From contig MNCI01022655.1 of NCBI GenBank assembly GCA_015680685.1, positions 366,302 through 430,301 on the forward strand: a stretch of DNA of 64,000 bases, written 5' to 3'. The notes under the pieces were generated by a model. That model was not told the origin of the DNA. It saw nothing but the letters and a program-made list of their open reading frames with translations, and searched no databases. Within the stretch, counting starts at the first letter, position 1, and every line of letters begins with the position of its first letter. Positions 33,741 through 45,620 of this stretch are shown here, piece by piece. A program made the position numbers and the translations under genes. The DNA comes from Gnetum montanum. Taxonomy: Eukaryota; Streptophyta; Gnetopsida; Gnetales; Gnetaceae.

Positions 33741-35540
33741 TTTTTCTAAAAACTAATTAGAGAGTAGTAGGCTCTTCTCCTCTTTATTATCTCATCTTAA
33801 GCAAGAGAGGTGGTTAGTGATAACATTCTTGGTCCCTTTTTGATCTACCATCATGAGATCAAATTCCTACAAGATCACCAGCCACCGTACGAGATGAGGG
33901 CTTACCATTGGCTTATTCATGAGAAAGCACATTGCACTATGGTCTATATGCACAAATACTTTGTAACTAAGCACATAGTGTCTAAAATTTTCCAAAGCAT
34001 ACACCACTATCATTAATTATTTCTCCATGGTGGTGCAATTTAACTATGCTCCCATAAGGATTCGACTCGAGTAATGGATGTAGTATGGACGTTTCTTATC
34101 GTCCATTTGTGTGAGAACTACTCACAAAGCATAGTTAGATGCATCTGTCATGATGTGGAATGCTTTGGACTATTCTAGTGCTCATAGGATTAGTGTTTCT
34201 ACGAGTTTCTCCTTTAATTGTTGGAATGCATGTTCATATTCTTTGGTCTAAATAAAAGGTGCATCTTTCTTTTGTAAGCTCTACCAATAGCTTTATGATC
34301 TTAGTGAGGTTCTCAATAAATTGCCAGTAGTAGCCAGTGTGTCCAAGGAATGATTGAACATCTTTAATGATCTCTAGTTGACATGTTATTCCTTGGATGA
34401 TCCTTATTTTTTCTAGATCTATCTCAATCCCTTTTTATGAAATTTGATGTCCTAGCACAATGCCTTCTTGGACCATGAGATGGCCTTTTTTCTAGTTGAG
34501 CCGTAGGTTTGTTTTCACACATCGTTTTAGTACTTACTCAAGTCAGTACAAGGCTTGCTCAAAGGTAGCTCCATAGGTGGAAAATTCATCCATGAAAGCT
34601 TCAACACCACTACTAATCTACTATTAAAAGATACTAAGGACCAAGTATTGAAATGTTGCAGAAGCATTGCATAGACCAAATGGCATATTACAATATGCAA
34701 AAGTTTCCTAGGGACTCATGAATGTTGTCTTGGCCTAGTTTTTTAGCATAATTTGGATTTGGTTATAGCCACTATAACTGTCTAGGAAGCTATAATAACA
34801 ATGACCATATATGGTGTCTAATAGTTGATCTACAAATGGCAAAGGAAAGTGATCTTTAAACATTGCCATCTTCAATAGCTTGAAGTCGATGCAAACCCAC
34901 TATTTGCCATCCTTCTTCAATATAATTACTAGTGGACTAATCCACTCACTATTTGCAATTGGATAAATGAACCTTGCCTTAACGAGTTTCTCTATTTCCT
35001 TCTTGATGATTTACTTTAATTTGAGGTTTAGTCACCTCTATAGCTACCTTCTAAGCTTCATGGCTGGGTCGATGTAGATGCAATGTTGGCATATCCTTAG
35101 ATCAATTTTTATTAGCTCTAGATATGACCAAGAAAAGGCTATTGATCATTTTTTCACCACTTTCAACAACTTTTATTTTTGTTTAGGACCAAGTTTGGAA
35201 TTAATGATGACTAGTTTACCATTCTTTAAAAATTCATACTCCATTTCAACTAGTAAAGTTTTTAGCTCTAAGGGCTCCTACTTGAAGTGAGCAGGGATTT
35301 CCAACTCTCCCCAATAGGTATTATCATCTTCATCAGAGAGTTGGGAATGAACTTGTTCAATTTTATCCATGCCTTCAACATATGCATAAGTTAAGCTCTC
35401 CATTGGATTCATGCATAGTGTGTTGCTATCTAAAACAACTATTAGCCATTGGGTGCCCTTATGCTTTATGGCTACTGTGTATAGACACATTTGAATGTTA
35501 ATTTCTTCTACACACTAATTACATGCCTTAATTTATGTAC
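33741..35540 (-). pseudogene. Reverse transcriptase and RNase H of element E
   Basis: Minus strand. The pre-RT segment (35490-35278) shares LTYAYVEGMDKIEQVHSQ with C. RT motifs FIYPIANSEWISPLVI, FLDSYSGYNQIQI and MPFGLCNASATFQ lie at about 34960-34640. The active-site stretch is frameshifted. RNase H (about 34190-33830) is better preserved: TDASNYAL (catalytic Asp), TTMEK (Glu) and HIDHSA (Asp), ending with NVITNHLSCL. Stops are mainly TAG/TAA. Confidence 0.82.
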
Positions 35541-36060
35541 TCTTGATTGACCAAATCTTTTGCACACAATTGGACCCATTATCGCTATACGCGATGCATG
35601 AAATATGCTTCTTCTCAATCTTACCTACCTCATTTTCCTTAAATATTTCTCAAGATAGGTCCCTTATGCCCATTCTTGCATCAACCATGGTTAACCAGGC
35701 TCTTCCCATGATGATGGGGAAGTCACTTTTACAGTTTTTCACCTTGATTACTAGAAAATTAGTAGGATTGGACCACCCACAAACTGTGGTCACAATGTTC
35801 TCTACTAATCCTAGAGGAATAGTAATTGATTGATCTACTAATTCTAAAAAAATGTTGCTCTTTTTAAGAGGTGGTAGGTTCCAAGCCTTGTACATGCCAT
35901 GGGAGATAAGATTGACTTTGGAACTAGAGTTAAGAAGAGCTTTACATGCCTCTTGTCTAGCAATTTGTAGATAGATGAGTGGACTTCTTGGGTTAGATCA
36001 TTTTGTAGAAAGATTTCTAGCCTTGATCTAGTAAGGAACAACATGAGTTAGCATTATAGT
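35541..36060 (-). pseudogene. Aspartic protease of element E
   Basis: Open stretches 36044-35844 and 35895-35650 carry LPPLKKSNIFLELVDQSI, PLGLVENIVTTVCGWSNPTN and PIIMGRAWLTMVDARMGI, matching C and Athila proteases. The catalytic motif region (about 35930, ALLNSSSKVNLI-like) has lost the Asp. The frame breaks once between the two stretches. Confidence 0.75.
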
Positions 36061-38505
36061 GTGGATCCTAGGTGGCACTTGCTTTGAAGGGCATTAAAGG
36101 TATTTCATGCAAAGGATGAGGGTGCTGAAGATGCAGGGTGATTAGCCAGAGTAGGTTGTGAGAGCTAGAGAGGACTATTGGGTTGGAAGAAAGGTCTTTT
36201 CCTTGATTGATTGTCAAGACCACTTGGTTGAAAAACTTGTTGTGAGTGTACAACCCTTGTAGAATTTTGTTGTTGTGGCTATGGGGGAATGTCACCCTAT
36301 ATGAATGCCATAAGAGGTAACTAGGTTGAAGGTGGAGGTGTATGTGCAGAGGGATGTGTAGAATGATATGGATATGAATATGGGATTTCCCCTTTAGTAG
36401 ATGGTGAATGTGTTCGATGATACTTTGGAGGATAATAGTCATGCTAGAATGATGCATGACTTACAAATCTTTTAGAGGAGATGAGTTATTAAACATAGTA
36501 CTCGTATGGATCTGGTTACCTATAAGGGCACTATTGTCTTGGTGGTGGCATTTCCCATAATAGTGATTGGTACCACTATTGGTATTGTTCATAAGGTTGT
36601 GAAGGAGTTCCACTTGGATAGTAAGCTTGTTGTTGCTAGTGGAACTATCTTGGACTACCTTGAGGATAAGGCAATCACCTTGGAACTTGCCCACGTGCTA
36701 GGCGAGGATTCAATGTGTATACTCTAGACTCTTGTAAGTGTGACACCATAGGGAAACATCCCTTTGGATGTTCATATTGATATATGTCACATTAAATTCA
36801 TCATCAAAGTCAAACTTCACAACTTTCTCTATGACAATAGCTTTTCCCTTGCCTCTTTGGTAGGCATGTTTAGCTTCTTTTTGCCTCCTATGATTATGAT
36901 CACTATATTGCTCTTTGGATTCCTCAGCAATCTTCAAAGTGGTTTGAAATTTTTCATCCAAAGAGTCTCATAACTTGTCAACCTTAGCCAAAATATCATG
37001 AATTGATTTTTGGATGGGCAAGGTCTTTCTATTCATCACTTCATCAAGTGGTGACTCCACCTTGTCATAAAATCAAACCTATTATTTTCTAATGGAAGGA
37101 TCCCTATTATACTCTTTAGCAATTTCCTTTTTTCATAGCTCACCTTCTTCTTTTGCTACTTGCTAAATTAGCCTATGGATTTAATGAGCTCTCAATTCAA
37201 ATAATCTTCCTTGGGCAACACCCTAAGGGTTCTTCTTGTTTCTACTCTGAGCCCATCTATGAATAGGTGAAGTTGCTCTCTTTGAGAATAACCATGGCCA
37301 GGGCATTGGTGTAAGAGTGAATTGTATTGATCCATGATGGCATCTAAGGGTTCATGTGCTCCTTATTTTCAGCATTGTATTTTCCTTCTCAAATTATACA
37401 CTTTGGAGTATGTTTGATATTTGTCATTAAATAGCTCTAACATGGAACTCCATCAATGAATAGATTCCAATTCCAAAGAATAGTACCAACTTTTCTCTTC
37501 CTTGATGAGTATCTTGAGAAATAGTTTGAGTTTATACCATTCATTCTCTATGTTCTATAAGGAACAAGCATCATGAAAATCTTGTAAATGCATTTGCAAA
37601 TTAGAGTTGTATCCCCCTCAAATCTTGGGATATTATTCATGTCTAGGTGCTTGATCTGACTATCACTCATATGCCTGGTTGGACCTTCGCAATATTGAGC
37701 ATACTTCAAGTTGCTAATAGAGGTTCATCATCACCATTGTGTCGGTCATGCCAATGATGGTTTTGGCCACCCTTTCATTTTGGTCGTCTCCATGATCATT
37801 GTTATCTTGTTGATCACCTTCATCATGGTTGTTTAGATGGTGGCTTTCATGAGAACTGTCAAATGAAGAGAAATGTTTAGAATTGGATGAAGAGGAAGGT
37901 GGACCATCACCACCAACATGATGTTTTCCACTAGTCTTACACTTGTTATGATCATCATCCTTAGATCCATTGTTGTTGTGGTGCTTTCTCGAGTCCCTAC
38001 CTTGGTTGTTACTTCTTGAACCTAGTTTATGAATTATGGATCACAGGTTCAAGTTGACATCCTCAACATCAGTAACAAGGGGTGGAGAATCTTCATGTTA
38101 AGAACCTTCATTAGGAGGATCCTCAATATCATCTTAATTTAGTAGGAACATGGGATTGGTATAATTTTTCCCCTTTTTAGCTTCACAAAGTTTCTCTAGA
38201 CGTTGATCTCATTTACATTGTGTTTTAGTGGGATAGTAGTTTTGGGTATCATATCCATCAACAACGTATTCTTCGTGAAGATCTACTATATCCAACTTCT
38301 TAAGGATTTTGAATAGCATTCTAGACACAAATCGATTAGGGGACAAGATGACGTTGCCCTCCATATCATGCCTTTGCATCTATTCATCTTGATGTAGGAT
38401 GAAGGTGAAGTTCGATACAAACTTATTTGGATGAGTGTATACCAATTTGCATTTTTGTGGGATTAGTGGTTTGGTATCTTCATGCTTGCAAGAAGAAGAA
38501 GACAT
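36061..38505 (-). pseudogene. gag of element E
   Basis: Start ATG at 38505-38503 (MSSSSCKHEDTK), the counterpart of 5826 in C. N-terminal segment with FVSRMLFKILKKLDIVDLHE. A His/Asn/Ser/Asp-rich linker lies around 37990-37750. The capsid-type domain (about 37640-37200) has MLELFNDKYQ and EPLDAIMDQYNSLLHQCPG. A Pro/Gln-rich tail ends near 36060. Many stops and several frame changes; the linker length differs between copies. Confidence 0.68.
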
Positions 38506-38641
38506 TTTTCTAAAAAGGATAAAATTATTAGTGCACTTTTATAATTTTATGTATAGTGGAAATGCTATTGACCTTGATGTTCATACAATAATATTAATGA
38601 TATTCACTTAGACTTAAATAGCACATGTTCCACAAACAAAG

Positions 38642-38659
38642 TCCCTGGAAATGATGCCA
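38642..38659 (-). other. Primer-binding site of element E (tRNA-Asp type, decayed)
   Basis: TGGCATCATTTCCAGGGA on the minus strand, just after the LTR end. It agrees at 13 of 18 positions with the usual tRNA-Asp site TGGCGCCGTTGCCGGGGA of many plant gypsy elements; four of the five changes are transitions. Confidence 0.6.
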
Positions 38660-38660
38660 A

Positions 38661-39244
38661 TGATGAGTAGTGAGGTACCCCTAAGCCCAACCATACAAAT
38701 CACAAAGCATTCACACATGATCTGGTCAAATTCCATGGACTTTATCATTTCCAGTGCATTAGTCCTTTAAGAAGTAAATCTAAGTTTAAGGCCAATCATT
38801 GTCTTCCCAATTACACTTGTAATATTCGTTGGTATGGTTAAGTGTAACTAAGGCATCTAATTTTTATCATTTTATGTTTTATAGTTTGGTGCTCAAAATG
38901 GGGATAAAATAAATTTGATTAACTAATCTAACTTCACTAATTAACTAGCATTTAACTAATTCTAACATAAGTATTTGATCCCACTTTTCATACACTCAAT
39001 GAGTCCTAATATGGGCACTTAGGGAAAAAATTCTAACTTTCAAATGAAAAAACTGCAAGAGCTCTACTACAACTACAATCTTTACTTTCCATAAATGTAG
39101 CTGCAAGCATGAATTTATAGCTGACTATAAGCACTACGTTGATGGGGCCATGTCAACACATGATATGATGCATCAACTAGGCCTCATTAATGAGGCCTAG
39201 ATGATAAGGCTACATTGATGAGATTTTGTCGACACAACTCATAG
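38661..39244 (-). repeat. 5' LTR of element E
   Basis: 584 bp, ending ...ACTACTCATCA (plus strand 38661 TGATGAGTAGT). It aligns with C's LTR but lacks about 350 bp in the middle (joined at 'gagtgtatg|aaaagtggg'). The start reads CTATGAGTTGTG, so the terminal TG is mutated. Confidence 0.82.
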
Positions 39245-39826
39245 AATGCAATTCATTAGTAGTCAAAAACCAAAATTATGGAAGCCTTTATATTTAACAT
39301 AAGGATGATGGACCCTATGAAGTTAATCACCCAAAGATTGAAAGGCTCCAGTGGTTGGATTCACTATTGAGACCCTTCCATGCATGTGGTCATCCCTCCA
39401 TCAAATTGGCAGGTGTCTTAATAGTAGAAGAAGTGATTGACATCTTTAAAGAATGTAGGCCAATAATATCCTACCATGAGGATCTTAATGGTTATCCTCA
39501 TCCCAACATAGTGATCCCTACAAGGGCCTTCATGTGTGTCTTGAAGGACTTGAAGTTGATTTACATCAAGGGCATACCATCTTACCAAGCCATCTATGCA
39601 AACCTTGAAGAGGTTGTTGATTTTCATAAAGTGTTTGGCTTGATGAAGAAATTGTTGTTTCTTCTTGTGATTCCACTCTTGTGGCATCTTCTATGTTAGT
39701 AGATAGGAGAGGATGTGATCGTACTAGTTTGTTTCTTTGGAAGCTTGTTCATTAATAGCATGAGCAAAAAGGAGTTCATCAAGAAATTAATCTAATAGTG
39801 GGCTCTCCCCCTACTTGCTAGCATGG
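39245..39826 (-). pseudogene. Integrase N-terminal part of element F
   Basis: The open stretch 39687-39418 reads FLHQAKHFMKINNLFKVCID, EGPCRDHYVGMR and VGYYWPTFFKDVNHF, the zinc finger of the same Athila-like family. The core starts at about 39330 and is cut at 39245 by the E 5' LTR. On the right it fuses near 39815-39826 with the end of G's integrase gene. A plus-strand ORF over this region (39355-39699) is an antisense shadow that also occurs in G. Confidence 0.75.
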
Positions 39827-39953
39827 ATGGAAATATCCCCCTTGACTAAGTTGGAAGGGAGATATCTAAAAGATTAAGTATGCTTGGCCATCAGTTTTCC
39901 ACCAGTTGTTCTTGTCTCTAGAAAAGGTTTAAGTTGTTGGGTACTGACTAATA
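39827..39953 (-). pseudogene. C-terminal tail of the integrase of element G
   Basis: It aligns with the integrase end of E (3815-3945): STQQLKPFLETRTTGG...YLPSNLVKGGYFHPC. The rest of this integrase is at 59485-60310, displaced by the insertion that carries H. Confidence 0.65.
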
Positions 39954-40555
39954 ACTATGAATCATAGAACTTAGAAGGGGTAGGTAAGGGAGGGATGAAT
40001 AAGTTTCCCAAATCGAACCTTTATAAAACAAATCACACACATGAATTTGCATGGTTCCCCAACTTGGGTACTCTACACTTGGAGGGTAGATCGCAAGCAC
40101 ACCTCTAGACTTTATTGCTCTCAAAATGTGATTGAAGGGTCCACACCTTGTATAGTTGTTAAGCCCTACTCTAGAGTGTTTTACTACAACACCAATCACT
40201 CAACCCTACAAGGTCCTATCAAGCTTGAAAATGTGGTTTTACAGCTTCTGCAACTTTTACAATCTTTAGCTCCACACTGAAGTGTTTCACCATAACTTCA
40301 ACAACTCAATCCCATAGGATCCTGATAAGCTCAAGGAACTTAACCCCATATGGTAACAAAAATAAGAATTCCAAGGAATAACTACAACTCAACTTGATAA
40401 TTCTTGCATAGTTAGGTACAACACACTTTTACAATCCCAACATGATAATACAATGAATAGTAATAGAGAATTCAATGATTACAAATGATTATACAATGAA
40501 TACGACAAGGCTTGCATTTTTCCAAGGAAAATCAAGTCTTCTTGTAGCTGCCATG
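39954..40555. mobile_element. Unclassified insertion I, left part
   Basis: 602 bp without coding motifs between the integrase tail of G and the H 5' LTR; the other part is 58804-59484. GACTAATA occurs just outside both outer ends (39946-39953 and 59485-59492), which may be an 8-bp target duplication, though no clear terminal inverted repeats are seen. Short ORFs (39948-40199 minus, 40041-40280 plus) have no resemblance to known proteins. It could be a solo LTR or a DNA transposon remnant. Confidence 0.4.
40551..40555 (+). repeat. Target-site duplication CCATG, left copy (element H)
   Basis: CCATG precedes the H LTR start TGAAA and recurs at 58804-58808 directly after the H 3' LTR. Confidence 0.85.
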
Positions 40556-42333
40556 TGAAACACCACAAATTTTAGGCTTCAGCACTTTAATTCCAAATTT
40601 TTTTAAGTGTCAAAATTTGGAAAATTCTTCCAAGTGTTGGTGCTATGCTCCCTAGCATAGCATGCATCATAGGGCTTTTTTACAAGATTTTCTAAGTGTC
40701 AACAAAACTTGCACACAAATGTTTCTAAGTGTTGTCCTACACTCTCACTATACTTGCTATGATCTAGAGCATAGCCAATATAGCACATATTTCTATGTCT
40801 AGTTTTCTCAAATGCCAGGCCAAAAATTTAGGATGACTTGAGATGGAAGAAATTGTTCTGCAAATTTTCTAACTCTTGGGTTGCTATGCTCTACTACGCT
40901 CTAGAGCATAGCTAGCATAGCATACATTTCAGTGGCTAGTTTGCCTAAGTGTCAAGCCAATAGCTATCAAGATAGCCCAAAATGGAGGAACAATTTGACA
41001 AATTTTCTAATTCCTTGGGTTACCCCTCTTGCTACACCCCAAAGCATAGCTAGCATAGCATGAAGGAAAACTGCAGATTCTATCAAATTTTTTCTAAAGT
41101 ATCCCTACTATGCTTTGTTATGCCCTAAAGCATATTTAGCATAACTAGTGCTGGACATCCAATTTTGCAAAATTTGACTAAGCATTGTGCTATGCTCCAG
41201 AGCGTAGCTCATGTAGCATTGCAGAGAAGCCTCCGATAGCCTCCAAAGCTTAGCATTAGCCTTCATCTCAACTTTGACATCTCCCTGGCAAGCAAAATCA
41301 ACAATTTATATCTCTTTTACACCCCCTATTGGTTCCCCAAATTGTACCTACTTGTGACCCTACTTGAAAGAGGGAAAGAAGTAGTCCCAAAGCATAGCCT
41401 CCAAGTTGTACTATTTTTTTACTATTTGTAGGGACATTGTAGTCATTCAAACTTTGGCACATGTAGTCTTGGTAGTGTAGTTGCAATTTAGCAATCTCTA
41501 GGGATGCATTGTAATGACTAGAGCATAGCACTTGCTACTCCAATGGAAGCATAGCTGGATCTAGCATAGCCCCACCTACCCTCATGCCATGTGGTGCTTG
41601 ATCTACATTGTGTGCTAACCCTAACCTTATAAATATTCCTGCGCTCAATATTTTAGGGGTTGGAAAATCAAAAGGGCATTGGGCACTTTGGCATCTTTGG
41701 CATCCATTGGAACTCTTGCACCTAAGCACACTTAACACTTTGGTGCACTCCAAGACCTCGTTGGACCACTGGTACACACCATCCAGCATGTAGTTCACCA
41801 TTTTTCCTATGGAACACCATAGTAGCCAACTTGGTAGGTTCAATCCCCATGGCAATCATTAGTTCCATAGCTTGGATGCCCCAAAGATTGTAACTACACT
41901 ACTATGCTACCACTGTGCCTACTTGCACATCACATACCACTCTTACCTCTTTTTCGACAATTGCTACCATTTCCCATTTGGGGCAATGCACTTCCATTCT
42001 CAAGTTCCATTGCATTTTTGAGCACTTTTTCTTTGGTATTTTGCATAGCAATCACATTTTCTTGTTGTTTTGTATGCACATTTACACAACCATTCTTAGG
42101 CTAAGACATCCCACTATGCTCTGGCTTGGTCAACCCTAGTGCCCTCTGGTAACATTGTATAAACCCCTTCCACACACATTTGTCATAACACCTTGTAAGT
42201 CCCTATTTGATCAACAAGACCATTTAGGGAACCTCATCTTCATTTCTAGCATGGCCCTTGCACAGACTTTGGGTTAGGTTGTACGTCCACTAACCTCTTG
42301 GTATTCCAACCACCAATGTTTCCTTTTGTCATA
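40556..42333 (+). repeat. 5' LTR of element H
   Basis: Starts TGAAACACCAC, ends ...TTTTGTCATA (the 3' LTR ends TCACA, so the last CA became TA). It matches 57010-58803 over its length. It contains about six degenerate tandem units built around the palindrome GCTATGCTCTAGAGCATAGC (40610-41240). A possible TATA box 'cttataaatattcc' is at 41626-41639. Short ORFs inside (41298-42139) are not conserved as protein between the two LTRs. Confidence 0.88.
40610..41240 (+). repeat. Degenerate palindromic tandem repeats in the H LTR
   Basis: About six units of 90-130 bp, each with an AATTTTCTAA-type lead and a GCTATGCT...AGCATAGC inverted repeat. The 3' LTR (57095-57680) carries the same array and keeps CpG forms such as agagcgtagccagcgtag, so the ancestral core was probably GCTACGCTCTAGAGCGTAGC. 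Confidence 0.75.
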
Positions 42334-42339
42334 GTTTTT

Positions 42340-42356
42340 TGGTGCTAGAAGGAGGG
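42340..42356 (+). other. Primer-binding site of element H (tRNA-Asn type)
   Basis: TGGTGCTAGAAGGAGGG, 6 bp after the LTR end. Relative to the complement of tRNA-Asn (TGGCGCTAGAAGGAGGG) it has one CpG-type transition. Same primer type as element A. Confidence 0.75.
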
Positions 42357-42900
42357 CCTGCCATTCTTTTTGCATTCAATGATAGTCCTGCATGCTTTTT
42401 GAACCTCCATTACTAGTTGAACTAGTGTAGGCATAACACCGTTGTGGACCTGCCATGGTAGTAGCTAGATCCTAGGCTAGCACAGGGTGATGAGCCACCA
42501 AAGTATTTCAAGTAAAACAGGGTGCGAGAACATTTTCCACCCTTCTCTTCATCATCTCAACCTAGTTTGCATAGTCTTCCATGCCAGCATCCATGATGCC
42601 AACACATCCATATGTGCACACTATGCCCTTCTCTTAACACACATGAGCAAGGTGTCCTTTGTCTCACTAGTCTCATTGGCACCTCCCACAACAACCCAAG
42701 CCACAACCATGTGATGGGTCCTAGCCTCTATGCCTATGGCATAGTAGTTGCATACACAACAATACATGTAGCAACACACACAATAAGCATCCAATGTGGT
42801 TGCATAGCCCATAGGAAGGTTGTGGGCTACTCAAATGACACAATGGGTAGTGCAACTAGTGCAACCTATTGCATCTACCTTGAGTTTGGGCTAGGCATTC
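42357..42900 (+). other. Leader of element H before gag
   Basis: About 540 bp between primer site and gag. Only short chance ORFs are seen (42487-42714, 42612-42923). No repeat or structural RNA recognised. Confidence 0.5.
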
Positions 42901-44260
42901 TAGCTCATCGAAACATTAACTAAGTTAAGCAACTTAAAGATGCTAACTTTGAAAGGGTCCATGTGATGGACTTTTACTACGATGACCCCATCAATCTTGT
43001 AGTCCCATTGCTAATCCTACCTCCTGAAGTTCAGCTTCCCTAGTTCATCAAATATAATGGTGAGGGGGACCCCAATTCCCACCTCGTGACTTTTCGCTCT
43101 AAATGCCTACTCCTATAAGCATGGCAACATGCGATCATCTATGTCTTCAGTATGTCCTTAACTAGCAAGGTGCTTAACTAGTACTATGCACTTCCCAAGG
43201 CTTCCATATCTACCTTGGAAGAATTGCTTAACAAATTTGTGACTCACTTCAAGTACAACTTGAAGCCTAAAGCCACCCTGGATCAACTGATGGACATCAA
43301 GCAAGGCCCTCTAGAGCCCATGCAAAAGTTCATTCAATGTTGGAGAACTACACTCAATGAAATTCACCAACCAATAGTAGAGGTCCACCTTATGACCATA
43401 TTTAAGAATGCAGTAAATGACTAAATTAAGTTAAAGTTGCACTATCTAACTTTGCACTCCTTGAACCAAGCCTTTTCTCAAAAAAAGAGCATCCAGGACA
43501 TACTAGAGTCTATTAAGGACCTGACCTATGTGTTCTACAAGAATGCACATGCAAAAAAGAACAAGAAAAAAGACAAGGTAACTACAATCATTGCAATGGT
43601 GGTTGATGAAGCTAAGTCCAACAATGCTAAACCAATAGCCAAGGCACCTAAGGCCCTGGCCAACAACAATAAAGCATTTGGCTCTGGCATTGTGGGAACT
43701 AACCGATTTGCACCATCGATGGCGGGGCAAGTTTCTTGAAGGCCAAAAATTGAGCACAAGGATCATTCAAAGTATACCCCACTACCCATTAAGCTATTTG
43801 AGCTTTTGGACTAGGTACTTTGTGCCAGGTGCATCTAGCATAAGTAGATATCTAAGGACACTCTGTGAGGTCCTTAGAGATCCCTCAGTAGTCATGCTAG
43901 ATGAGTCCTCAATCCCTAAAACCTTTAGGTTAGATCAATTTTGTAACTATCACCAACTACACAGCCATGATACAGATTACTGCTTGGCCTTAAAATATGA
44001 CATTCAATGCATGATCAATCAGGGAAAATGGATCCTTGATGATAACAAGCTTGTGTGCTTGGAAAACTATCCAATGAAGGTCTACAAAGACCCTCTTAAC
44101 ACTAGTGGTATAGGCTATGCTATCAATGCCATCAGCGTTGATGATGATGCAAAACTGGCACATAAACCATTTGTGATTTGGGTGCCCTCTAGAAACATTA
44201 GTGCCTTGATGTTAACTAGTTCACAATCCCTTTTTATCATTAGAGCACCACCTTAAGCAC
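42901..44260 (+). pseudogene. gag of element H
   Basis: Tat-type gag. About 43020-43430 holds the capsid domain: FIKYNGEGDPNSHLVTF, then ISTLEELLNKFVTHF, and LMDIKQGPLEPMQKFIQ, the usual retrotransposon-gag blocks. Lys-rich stretch near 43555. Around 43935-44040, FCNYHQLHSHDTDYCLALK fits the C-x2-H...H-x4-C zinc-binding motif of Tat gag proteins. Interrupted by stops at about 43423 and 43738 and by frame changes; open parts are 43215-43424, 43437-43739 and 43678-44256. Confidence 0.78.
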
Positions 44261-44940
44261 CCACAACACCCTTTGTGGTTAGGGCCCCATGGCACATCGT
44301 GGCGATAGCAACCCAGACACCCTTCTTTATTAGGGTGCCACAACATGCAAACCCCTCACCTACTTAGGGTCTAGTGATGGGAACTATGTCACACCCTACT
44401 TACCCAATTCCACATCCCACACATAATAATAGATAGTCTAAGCTATAGCCCAGGAGTCCCAATGAGTACCTCATTGACAAGATGATTAAGGAATGCATGG
44501 AGTAAGGTCATTCTAAGCCTATCCCCTTGTTTGCCATCCCCATGGCCTCATCATCTTAAGATGCTAATGCAAGTGTAGGTAATCAACAACCAAGTACTAA
44601 GGATCAGAAGCTGGTCACACAAGAAAAGTCTAAATACCCTCCTTAGGAGATCCATCTCGTGGGCTGCATGGAGGAAGTAAAGGCTAGAAAAATAACAGAC
44701 AGTAGAAAGGCATAGGTCAAGCAGGCTTTGAAATAAAAGAATATAATCCTAAGCTTGTATGACCTGGTGGTGACCTCCTCTGCTCACCATGAAGCATTAG
44801 TCCACATGTTGATCTCTATTCCTATCAAGGAAGACATTCTAGTAGATTAAGAAGCCATTCACACTGTGATACTTCCACCTAGAACTCATGAATCAAGTTC
44901 AACACCCTTGATGTTTTGCAATGAGGTAGTTAAGATTGAC
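44261..44940 (+). pseudogene. gag-protease linker of element H
   Basis: Decayed low-complexity coding region, Pro/Thr-rich at first (repeated 'apxxpfvvra'-like segments, about 44220-44350), then charged. No conserved motif seen. Confidence 0.4.
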
Positions 44941-45620
44941 CTTGAAAAGGGTTAGGTTACCAATGCACCAATGTTCATAATAATTCATGTAGTGTAGTGT
45001 AGCATATATAAGGTGCACATCAACAATGGGACTATGACCAACATCATCCCATTCTCGGTCATTGACAAACTTGGTCTCATTGACTAGATCAAGCCAACTA
45101 AGACGATGTGTCTAAAATCCTTCAATGAGTCATGTGTTGTTGTGAATGGAATGGTCATGATAGTGTTCGTGGTGGGGGAGCAATTCCCTAATACTATTGA
45201 GTTCATTGTTGTCAAAAGATGCTCAAGTTCAACTTGATCTTGGGGAGGTCTTGGGTAGCCTAGGTATAGGCTGTCTCTTTGCCCATCCATCAAGAGATCC
45301 ACCTTCCTTATGAAGGTAGAGAAGTGATCATATATGGTGATAAGGCATCTCCCCCAACCATCAACAACATCGATGTAGAGCAAGGGTCAGAAGTAGAGTT
45401 CTCCTATGACACACTACCCATTCAAGATGAAAGCCAACTTTGTTTGGTTGACCCATTTGAGCAACCAAACAAAGCAAGCAACCTTTTTGAGGAAGCTCTG
45501 TAGGAAGAATTGCCCTTTAGCACCATTGATGAAGGTCTAGGTGAGTATCGCCTTGTGCCTCCCAAGGCCTATGCACCTCTTAAACCACATTGGGTTAGGA
45601 AACAATTACATGACTAAGGT
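44941..45620 (+). pseudogene. Aspartic protease of element H
   Basis: A reading with INNGTMTNIIPFSVIDKLGL at about 45015-45075 fits the Tat retropepsin motif VDxGSSxNILP, with the catalytic Asp changed to Asn. A later segment VVGEQFPNTIEFIVVK fits the second half. An open piece (45279-45503) follows, and the region ends before a TAA near 45617. Confidence 0.65.

Larger units (their letters stand above)
33291..39244 (-). mobile_element. Athila-like LTR retrotransposon E, 5' part
   Basis: The upstream part of E: 5' LTR (39244-38661), primer site, gag, protease, RT, RNase H and integrase zinc finger down to 33291, where C is inserted. On the right it sits in the integrase core of F. Its own target duplication cannot be checked because its 3' LTR is off the window; the right flank reads AATGC. 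Confidence 0.87.

Noticed and set aside
7740-36694. His/Asn/Leu-rich frame open in three gag tails (7740-8024 with 27281-27685, 36694-36068, 62904-62548)
   Set aside because: The alternative frame gives a typical Pro/Tyr/Gln-rich gag tail with Gln-to-stop decay. The open frame appears to be a shadow favoured by C-rich, T-poor codons.
40200-40550. Possible host gene fragment beside element H
   Set aside because: No exon-like open frame, splice pattern or recognisable motif. It belongs to the unclassified insertion that H split.
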